A DNA stretch of 64,000 nt from Asterias rubens. Taxonomy: Eukaryota; Echinodermata; Asteroidea; Forcipulatida; Asteriidae. Both the position numbers and the translations under genes were made by a program. This document shows positions 22,478 to 31,700 of this stretch, piece after piece. The stretch covers positions 1,080,762 to 1,144,761 of the forward strand of contig NC_047064.1 of assembly GCF_902459465.1 (NCBI RefSeq). Direction: 5' to 3'. Under the pieces are notes generated by a model, which saw only the letters and a program-made list of their open reading frames with translations, was not told where the DNA came from and ran no database searches. Numbering within the stretch: position 1 is the stretch's first letter; each line of letters opens with the position of its first letter.

Positions 22478-22848
22478 TTTGGTAATTGTCAAAGATCAGT
22501 CTTCTCACTTGGTGTATCTCATCATATGCATGAAATAACAAACCTGTGAAAATTTTAGCTTGATCGGTCGTCGGAGTTGTAAGAAAACTATGAAAGAAAA
22601 AAACACCCTTGTCACACAAAGTTGTGTGCGTTTAGCTGGTTGATTTTGAGACCTCAAATTCTAAACTTGAGGTCTCGAAACCAAATTCGTGGAAAATTAC
22701 TCCTTTCTCCAAAACTAGGTCACTTCAGAGGGAGCTGTTTCTCACAATGTTTTATACCACCAACCTCTCCCCATTACTCGTTACAAAGTAAGGTTTTATG
22801 CCAATAATTATTTTGAGTAATAACCAATAGTGTCCACTGTCTTTAAGA
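22478..22848. mobile_element. TTAA-family palindromic element (left end decayed)
   Basis: It starts at TTGGTAATTGTCAAAGATCA and ends CCAATAGTGTCCACTGTC followed by TTTAA. The interior holds the palindrome GAGACCTCAAATTCTAAAC / TTGAGGTCTCGAAACC and the shared ACCTCTCCCCATTACTCG block. Confidence 0.78.
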
Positions 22849-22989
22849 CAGACCACATGCTGGTTTCAGTGAGTGAGCGTTGAACAAGTTGTCGTTCTTG
22901 AAGTAAATCCGTGTATTTCACATTGAACAGAATTTTAGTTTGTTTGGTTTTGTCTGGCTGCAGAGCAAACAAAGACCCTTGACACTGTG

Positions 22990-23151
22990 GAAGTGTCGTG
23001 GCCGAGCAGTTAAGAGCACCGAATTCAAACTCTGGTGTTTCTGATCAGCAGAGTGTGGGTTCGAATCCCCAGCCGTGACACTGTGTCCTTGAGCAAGACA
23101 CTTAACCATTGCTTCGTCCTTCGGATGGGACGTAAAGCCGTTGGTCCCATG

Positions 23152-23182
<31 letters not shown>

Positions 23183-23550
23183 TTATTCGCCATAACAGTA
23201 CAAAACAAAATACATTGACAACATTATACCCCAAGATGGGCAAGGGACAACAAAAGCAAATACATACTATGATCCGTAGATCTGTTGCTCCAGATCTGTT
23301 GTGTAACGCATGTAAAAGAACCCAGTGCACTTATCGAAAAGAGGAGGGGTTCGCCCCGATGTTCCTGGCTGTGGCTGCTGTATGCGCCATAGCACCTTGT
23401 AAACCCTTATAAGGTGCTAAATAATTGGGTCTCAGAATTCATCACTGCAATAACCTATCTTTCTGAAAGTTTGTATATACTCAGCGCCTTGAGTACCTTG
23501 TTTGGTAGATACGTGCGCTATATAAGACTACAATATTATTATTATATCAT
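22990..23550 (+). mobile_element. tRNA-derived SINE with conserved central domain and LINE-like tail
   Basis: The head is GTGGCCGAGCAGTTAAGAGC with A box at 22999 and B box GGTTCGAATCC at 23058. A body follows with TTGAGCAAGACACTTAACC and CGGATGGGACGTAAAGCCG. After a (TTA)n stretch (23153-23182) the body continues with CAGTGCACTTATCGAAAAG and GGGGTTCGCCCCGATG. The end is CAGCGCCTTGAGTACC, GTGCGCTATATAAG and TTATTATTATA. It may be two overlapping copies. Confidence 0.72.
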
Positions 23551-23635
23551 TATTGTTTACAGTACAATCATCAATTTACCTCTAAAAGATGGCTGCGACA
23601 TGAAGCAAGACCAATCAAGGGGTCTGTGTGTGTGT

Positions 23636-23651
23636 TGGGGGGGGGGGGGGT
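23636..23651 (+). repeat. Poly-G run
   Basis: TGTGTGTGTTGG runs into about 14 consecutive G. A low-complexity tract. Confidence 0.8.
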
Positions 23652-23719
23652 AGTCAACCCAGCATGCACATCTGGCTATGCTTTGGTATTGATTTATCAA
23701 TAGTATAAATAATGCCTCC

Positions 23720-23995
23720 GATGTAATTATGATAATACAAGGTCAAACTTGTATATATTTGGTTTGCGATAACACCATGTGTGTATCTACTTGCCAGGTA
23801 GAGTTGTTCTTAGGGAACTGTCTTGCTTTATTCTACTGCCGCGGAGTAGATAATCGGAGGTTCGGGAGACTTCTCAGTTCTGTCAAGAACTGTCCTGCTT
23901 TTTAACTATTACCAGGGCGGATGGTATAGAAAATAGACTGGACTACTACTTTAGCTTATAGGATCGTAATTAACTGTACTGTACAAGGTCAAACT
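23720..23995. repeat. Interspersed repeat, 'GCGGTAACACCATGTG' family
   Basis: GCGATAACACCATGTGTGTA, then TCTACTTGCCAGGTAGAG and CTGCCGCGGAGTAGATAATC, recurs in shorter form at 31785-31920 and as an inverted pair near 3686-3775. The copy is bounded by direct ACAAGGTCAAACTTG repeats at 23737 and 23982. Confidence 0.6.
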
Positions 23996-24552
23996 TGATT
24001 TTATAACAGCCACTCTGAGCCAGGCATTGAAAACACAGCTGTCAGCAACACAAAATGATGACCAAGCAGGTTTTGAAAAATCGGGTATTGTAACACTAAC
24101 AACAGTTTCTGTGGAGTGTGCAAAGGCAGCTCTTTTAAATTACAAGTTATAAAAATTATAAAAATTCAATGGTTGGTTAAATACTTTTTATTCTACTACT
24201 AGTACTACGATGAACTGATCTACTCTCTGATTAGAATTAAGAGTGAACCGTTACGTACAACTTTTACTAGTGTTTGCATGATTGGGCAACACGTTTAACA
24301 CCCATTCCGATCCACATCACACACATTAAAAAACAACAAGACACCCTACCCTAGCCCTTCATCTGAACACCTTTGTCTGCACGTATAAAAGGTGATTGTC
24401 ATGACCTTTTTACAACGATCCGGAAATCGATGCACAGCGACAGCGTACATTACGTGCCCGTCCCGTCTCTATTTTCTAAATACAACATGGTCACCTCTGT
24501 CTCTGAAGAAGTCTACACTATAAATCACTATTTTGTCTTCATGCGTTCTTAC

Positions 24553-24720
24553 CTTTTTTAGCCACGTATTCAGACTGAATTTCAGTCGGTGTCCAGTCAG
24601 ATCACACCGGTACCACACCAAGTCTTTAATCTGAAACTTGAAGTTATTACGAGCCAGTGTTTCGTGGAACCGAGTGTTGTTGTATGAAAAACCTACACAC
24701 ACAAACTACGTGCAGATGCA
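24553..24720 (-). promoter_or_regulatory. UPP1: Predicted non-coding first exon and promoter of UPP
   Basis: A consensus donor on the minus strand, AAAAAAG|GTAAGAACG, lies at 24553/24552, and a matching strong acceptor is at 20603. No long ORF fits. The transcription start is not visible, so the right edge is approximate. Confidence 0.4.
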
Positions 24721-24801
24721 ATGTTACGTTATTGATCCGATCTGTAGTGTAAACAAACCCTTACAATTATATGCAGCCAATCAGCGTGCAGAATTTATCA
24801 C

Positions 24802-24840
24802 ACACCCACAAAATAATATCACACACCCACAAAATAGAAA
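24802..24840 (+). repeat. Short tandem repeat ATCACACACCCACAAAATA
   Basis: Two near-identical copies of ATCACACACCCACAAAATA lie side by side, just upstream of the predicted UPP first exon. Confidence 0.7.
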
Positions 24841-24876
24841 ATCGCCGTACATTGTTGGGTGGGGACGATGCACCAT

Positions 24877-25014
24877 AAAACGAGGTTGTCGGTCGCGCGA
24901 TGGTCGGGCGTCGGAAATCTAGACGCGCGATCATAAAAAGACACGGTTTTTAGGCCTCAGTCTTAGGATTGCGCGCAAGATTTCCGTCGCGCGACCGACT
25001 ATAAACCGGCCTTT
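24877..25014. mobile_element. CpG-rich inverted-repeat element, copy 2, in the UPP-HUS1 interval
   Basis: GTTGTCGGTCGCGCGATGG on the left is mirrored by CGTCGCGCGACCGACTATAA on the right, ending CCGGCCTTT. The interior GACGCGCGATCATAA and GCGCGCAAGATTTCC matches the copy at 10333-10477. Confidence 0.75.
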
Positions 25015-25209
25015 ACACGCTTCCTCTTCATTAAAACGTCATACCGCCCTCTCTGTTTTTTTGTTTTTGTTTTATTTTTTACCTCAAGCAAGATTTCCGA
25101 GATGAAATCTCCAAAAATATTAGAGATAAGTGCTTTAAAAAATGTTTGTACTGTCATTAAAATCTTGAACTAAAATAATTTTGTTGCAAAACATAGCAAA
25201 AATGGTTGG

Positions 25210-25222
25210 AAAAAAAAAAAAA
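25210..25222 (-). terminator. RNA polymerase III terminator of tRNA-Arg
   Basis: Thirteen T on the minus strand begin three bases after the tRNA discriminator base, a strong Pol III stop. Confidence 0.85.
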
Positions 25223-25225
25223 TAT

Positions 25226-25298
25226 CGACCCTGATGGGACTCGAACCCACAATCTTCAGCTCCGGAGGCTGACGCCTTATCCATTAGGCCACAGGGTC
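25226..25298 (-). tRNA. tRNA-Arg (anticodon CCG)
   Basis: 73 nt with a complete cloverleaf on minus. The acceptor GACCCTG/CAGGGTC pairs perfectly; D arm GCCTAATGGATAAGGC; anticodon arm TCAGC-CTCCGGA-GCTGA with anticodon CCG (reads CGG); T arm GTGGG-TTCGAGT-CCCAT; discriminator G. It has no intron. The B box GGTTCGAGTCC is intact. The sequence agrees closely with animal nuclear tRNA-Arg(CCG), and a T-run terminator follows, so it is probably functional. Confidence 0.96.
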
Positions 25299-25657
25299 AA
25301 ACCCCGTGAAGCAGGAAAGAGTAATATATTTATACGTTCAATAATTATAAAAATAATTAATTAGTGGCAATATTATGTTTAAAATAATATTCATATTCAT
25401 TAATAATCTTTTACGTTCAATTTGCTGATTAGCTTGAAATTAGTAGCAAAAAGGATGAGAAAACGAAGCGGTGAGAGGGCGCCCTTTCTGAATAGGTATG
25501 GCATTATCTATTCGATAATAACCTAAAGAGTCTTTTTCGTCTTAAAAAAAAAGCGGGTCGTCTGCTATATGTACACTGCAGTGCTACACTAAAACACTGG
25601 CTGCTAGCTAAGCTAGCGCTATTTATGCTAGATTTGTTGCCTAAGTGTGTAATAAAC

Positions 25658-25709
25658 ATGCGGTTCAGGGCTAAAGTTGTCGATGTTGGCTGTATAGAAC
25701 AATTCACAA
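25658..25709 (+). CDS. HUS1: HUS1 exon 1 (start codon)
   Basis: ATG at 25658-25660 opens [17 protein letters not shown], matching the conserved N-terminus. The donor A|GTAAGTTT ends the exon in phase 1. It is only 52 coding bases, so it is easily missed. Confidence 0.95.
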
Positions 25710-28700
25710 GTAAGTTTTAATTAAAAAAAAACATTTTTTCTCTATTTGTTCCACCGTTTTTTAATAATTTAATAATTAATAACACATTTTCAACTTTTTC
25801 AAAAATGTAATTGTATTGTAACTAAAATAACGATTTAATTTCACAATAAATAAACTTCTGAAAACTGTGACCCTCTGACAATAACTTAATAAGGTCCTCC
25901 TCCTAGAGAAGTAGAACTATGACTTATTTATATGAAGAAGACACCTTTCAGATACTCAGTAAATTAAAATTTGAATAGTTCTACTCTAGTCTACGGTCAT
26001 TAATATTTAATAATATACTAATTAAATACTAAATAGTTCTAATTTTTCCTCCATGGTCGATGAGTAAGTTGTGTATTGTTGTTCATCAGTTAAATATGAA
26101 TAAACAAATGAGGTGATGATAGCAGTAGCAGTCACATATTTGCAAAATGATCCTAACCCTCTGTCCTTTGTCGAGGATAGTTGGTTACAAATTACGAAAA
26201 TCGCAACTACTAACTTAATTAGCACCAACAGTCACTGTGTCATGAGTTTATCTATTACTATTGGTACCCTTAGACCCAGTAACCAGGGCGCTGTATTCCT
26301 TTTTTCGAATTTTAAAATTATCTGGGATAACTTTCCGTATGACGCCATCACTTTTTCACGCATTTTTACAAAAAGGGATCTCATTAAGGTAAAATAGATA
26401 CTATATTATTTCATAGCGAATGAAAAAGTGGTGGCGTCATACGGAAACTTTTCCATTATCTGTCATATGACAGATAATGTCCAGATCATGTCAATACTTG
26501 AAAAAAGGAATACAGCGCCCCGGTTACTGGATCTAGCTCTATACAAATCGGTCCAATCCACTCCGTATGGATTGGAGTGATTTCTGGGACTAGATTTTAT
26601 CTAGACAAAGGGATAGCGCTGGATCCCCATAAACCTGACATTTTTTTAATTTTTTTAATTGTTGGCGATATCCCAAGAAATTTATATTTTCTCCTTGTAA
26701 ATTCCAGGAGTTGTAAGCACAATCTCGAAGATGACCCAGTTGTGTGTACTACGATTGACAGCAGATCATATGTACTTTATTCTAAATGACAAGGTTGCCA
26801 AAGGAGGAATATGGTGTGAGCTAGCAGCGGTAAGTGTTTATTGATCTGGTTTTTAGCCACTTCTAGTAACTATAAGGCTCCCCTAGAAGTAGTTTTAGCC
26901 TCATCCAGTCCTAGAACTTCAGGTTCGTTCCGCTATTGTCTTGAAGATAGAGGAACGAACCTACAGCTCTATAGGAGTATTTTCTAGCCCACGGTGTTTG
27001 GCAGTCAGTCTCGGACCATTGTTAAAGAAAGGATGTACCTTGGTAGTTACTCCTAGAACTTTGAGGTTCGTTCTGCTATCGTCTCATGAACAAACCTCTA
27101 TAGTTCTAGGAGTAGGTAAAAGTGACCCTGAAAGAAACATGCCATCTGTTCAAAAGCTTACGTGTTCTTGTTATAAAGATGGCTATTTTGTCTCTGATAT
27201 GCCCCTATTCCGTTTGATTAGCAATCAATGCCAATCTTTGAAGTGATTCAATAACCAAACAATGACCCTACTTTTAAAATAAAGCCATAACCCCCCCCCC
27301 CAACAAAAAAACAAAAAAAAGTAAACAAAAATAAATAATAGGCTAATATGGTTTCATATACAGCGAGTTGAATCATTTGTGCCCATAAATATTTGGCTGC
27401 AGCCCACCATGTTAAACTTGTTTGAATGGAATAACACAAAGACCATGTCCATCTGTTGCACCTGGTCTTGGCCTTTAAGATTTTCCGATTAAAGTGCCCA
27501 GTGCAAACTGAAATTGGCCTCGCCTGTTCAAAGATCAAATGATGGGGTTCTTTCTTGTCATTTCTTAGAGTAATTTCTTCGATGAGTATAGGATGGAAGG
27601 TCTTTCAGAGGAATCCAACGAGATCTATCTTGAGGTCACTCCAGAGGACATTGTCAGAGCTATGAAGACTGCACAGAATGCCAAAGCTGTCAAATTAAAA
27701 CTCACCAAGAAATTCAGTCCCTGTCTTACATTCGACATTGAGCTGGTAAGTGTTAATATTTCAGTTGACTTAATGTACTAGCCAAAGTACCCAATGGACT
27801 GAATTTTGCCTATGTTTTATATTTTGTCAATCGAGTCCCATCTGTTGCATTCGTCAATGTTCCACATCATTTAGCATTATCTTGTTTTCATAGGATTTGT
27901 ACATAGGAACCAACCATATAGTATAAATCCCTTATAAAAGTTGTTGATTTTGGCTAGACACTCCCCCACACTCACACCCATTCATTAACATAGACTTGAT
28001 TTCAAGTCTGGAAGTGACTGAACCTTTTTTTGCTGGTTTTGTTCACTCCTTGTCTTTTCTGTCATGTTTACATTTATACACAGAAATATCAACATACATG
28101 TATACCTCCATGGTATACTGTGACACAGAGAGTTCTTTTTACAAGAGATTTAATCAAACATATTACTGATAACCAAAACAAAAAAGGCTGATACAGAGGG
28201 CGGCTATATTAAGAAACACAACAAATAACAGCAATAAATAATCTCCCAAAAGTAAAAGCACTACAATAAAAAAACAAGTTTTTCTGGCTTCCTGCATAAG
28301 AAAAACCAAATGCTATTCAATCCTCAGAGTATTATCAGAGTATCACTTTAAATTTAACAATGACTAAAACCTGACTGTCAAACAAAATTAAGAGCATGCA
28401 ATGTACACTGAAAAGTAAAGAAACACTTGCCAACTCTACTGACTATAAATTAACCAGGCTAAAGGCATAAACAATAACAACTAAGTTTCCAGTTCCCACA
28501 GATAGCCAAGTGCACAGTGAGAGATGATCATTAAAATAAGAAAACTGGTAGTAAAAGAATCTCAGTGGGGGTCTTGTGAATCTCACCACATGCACATACA
28601 GTACAGTCCTTGCCCTATGTCACAATGCTGCCTGAGGCAAACTCTACTCTGGCCCACACTGGTTAATAGGTGTTGTTCTAGGACCCATGACCCCTCAACT

Positions 28701-31700
28701 TCCGCCCCGTATTCAAAGCGTGTCCCAATTCCAAATTCATAAAATATCAATTTACGGCCGAGTAAGAATTAAGTCCCCAATTTAGGATTCACAGTGTGTG
28801 ATCCATCCAAACAACAGGTGACGCAACTTCCTTCCACGACTAGACTTGATTTCAAGTGTGACTGCGTTTATTTATCTGCATCAGCCAGGCTAAATTCCCC
28901 CCTCACATACGTGCACACCGATATCGATGGGGGAGGCCCTGTCCGGAGGTGTTGGAGACTGACAACAACCCATAGAGCTATGCATACGTATGCCCCAAAA
29001 CACGTGTTGGCCATTTTGGTCGGTCGGGTCTACAACCTCAAGCTCCGCATAGAGCAACTAGTACACAGGATGGGAGCTATCAGCCGGTAATGATTTGGCC
29101 GTAATCGTACTCGGGCGGTAAACGCAGGTTCCCAGTTGGGATAATAATCTTATTCAGGCTCGGGTTGGCCAAGAGATACGCATGGAAATGCCGCGAATTT
29201 TTTGTTTGTACATCAAAATTGCCTCAGGTCCCAATCTTAGCCAATCACGTGTATACAATGTGTGTATGGTCTGTCTCGTACGCTGTGTTGTGATGTACTA
29301 CGAGGCATGGTAGTCGATGTCAGCATACAAAATTGTGTACGTGATTGGCTGAGATTGTGAACTGTGGCAATTTCGGTGTACAGAAAAAAACATTGGGCAA
29401 AAGTCGAGGGGGTCATGGGTCGAGGGGGTTTTAGAACAACTCGGTTAATAGGACATAGCAAAGCATAGGAAAACAGATACACACTAAATGAACCTAAGCA
29501 ACAAATAACATCAACTTCCACTTCAATGAAATGTAAAGTAGATTATAATAAAAGTAAATCCACTCCTTGAGTAGAAATAAACAAAAACTCTCTTCTTTCC
29601 TCCATGGCAAGGCAAATTAATTCAAACACAAATATTATTCCTCACTATAAAAATATACTCCAACTCAAATCAAAAAGAAAGACTCAATGTAGCCATATAG
29701 CTCCATGATGTAACCATTAATTGATTGTTCCATATCCACTATAAAACAATAAAGACATCCACAGATTCCAAGAAGGAAAAGATTGGACACAACACTGGTA
29801 TAATTAGTGCTACCAACCAAACTCAAAACAACACTAATCACAAAGAAAGTATACAAAGATGATACTTAAATAGCCGATATAAAACACCCAAAATCCACCA
29901 CTGATGAATCAATAATTCCTTTAAATGTAAGAACACATTTTGAATTAAGAATAACAAATAAAGAATTTAGTACTCACTCTATAGTTGGTGATAACAACAA
30001 TCAATCAGGGTAGGACAACGATCAATACTCAAACTCCTTGTGAATCAGTCAATCAGGGTAGGACAACGATCAATACTCAAACTCCTTGTGAATCAGTCAA
30101 TCAGGGTAGGACAACGATCAATACTCAAACTCCTTGTGAATGAACTCCATCTTTGTACATTGTATCATAACTCTATGATTGTATAACAATGAGCAATCTC
30201 CAGTATCTTCCAATAAGCTTTGTGATGTCCACCTCTCACTGAGAGGGGTGAGTGGAAGAATGATAAGGGCTATGTTGGCAGTTAAGTGTTGTACCACCAA
30301 GACCAGTGTCATGGCTGTTGCTATAGGCAACAGCTGCACTTAAAGGAGCAGCGCACTAAAGGTGCCTGGGGTGGATTTCACAAAGAGTTAAGACTAGAGT
30401 CTTATCTTGAGTTAGGACGAGTTAATCGTCCTAACTTAGGACTAGCCATACGTTTTTAGTATCTCCTAGGACTAGTCCTAAATTAGGACTAAACTAGGAC
30501 TAGTCCTAACTCTTTGTGAAATCCACCCCTGGTCACATAACAAATTGTTTATAAATGGGAAAGTGAACCGCAACTAAATAATTTTGCTTTTTGTTTTAAT
30601 CAACAATATGTTTTTTCCAGCCTTCTAGGACTGGCCATAGTCGTAACGTCGTTCATGATGTCCCTGTGAATGTTATCCCAAAGAGTCTCTGGAGTGAGTA
30701 CACTGAACCAAAAGTACCTGACTTTGATGTAAGTAATAAAAGTAGGAAGTTATAACGACAATTATCTTCTCATTTTCATTGGTAAGGGGGGGGGGGGTGG
30801 GGGGCGTGTCTTGGCCGAGCGGTCTAGGTTACTGGACCCAAGCTCTGTTGTTGTCAGCAGCAGAGTGTTGGTTCAATACCCAGTCATGACACTTGTTCCA
30901 TTGAGCAGGGAACTTAACTATAATTAATTCATAACAAGTTGTGAAGGTAGTGTATTCTGCTTTACCATTAGGCTCTTGTTTGAGGTTGCGATAACGTAAC
31001 CCTTACGCTGTCTCCAGGAGGGTTACGTTATCGAAACAACTTGTTTGATGATACTCGTGCCTACATCCTTAGGACTGTGAAGGGGGTAACCCTGTTTCAG
31101 ACCTAGGAGTTGGTGGCAATGTGCTCCTGGTGACGGTTAATTTGGGTTGATGTCCCCAAATCAGTTAGGTTTAGCCCTCACCTTGGAATGGCTATTTGTA
31201 CTGGCCTTGTTATGTGAGGCGATCTCTCATTCAAAATAGAAAAAGTACTCCCTATCAATTCATCACTGAATGGTCTTCTTCTTTTTTTCCCCTTTTTTTT
31301 ATGCAAGTCGCCAGACACACAAGGCCTGAAGGCCACTTCAAGGTGTGGGCTACAATTTTGTTTTTCCAGAGGCAGTTGCCACCATCTCCTAGGGCTGAAA
31401 CCCTTTACAGATGTAGGCTTGGGTATCATCAGTCCGAAGCCTGGCTGGTAGAGCAGAAAGCACCTCCCCAATTTAACGTAGCAAGTGTCCGACCGGGATT
31501 CGAACCCAGACTCTGCTGATCAAACACCAGAGCTTGAATCTGGTGCTCTTAACCATTCGGCCATGACATCCCACTATCTCTATTAATTTCTTCTTACAGT
31601 TGTTCTTTTTTCTCATTAGGTCAGTATTTGTATGCCACCTCTAAAATCTCTTCGGAATGTTGTGGAAAGAATGAAGAATCTTGGAAGTTATCTGGTAATT

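Larger units (their letters stand above)
20604..24552 (-). other. UPP 5' UTR intron (predicted) and its repeats
   Basis: About 3.9 kb with no coding exon. It contains a degenerate GTTCCCATTGGACTTTTTT repeat pair (20792 and 20944), a TTAA element (22478-22848), a SINE (22990-23550), a poly-G run (23636-23651) and a repeat of the GCGGTAACACCATGTG type (23720-23995). Confidence 0.45.
24721..25657. promoter_or_regulatory. Divergent promoter interval between UPP and HUS1
   Basis: About 0.9-1.1 kb separates the predicted UPP first exon (-) from the HUS1 start codon (+). It holds the CpG-rich element and the tRNA-Arg gene. I see no clear TATA box placed for either gene. The HUS1 5' UTR must lie at the right end. 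Confidence 0.5.
27746..30620 (+). other. HUS1 intron 3 (2.9 kb)
   Basis: No exon inside. It holds a fold-back structure (28665-29445), a 48-bp tandem repeat (30001-30144) and an inverted-repeat element (30367-30532). Confidence 0.5.
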
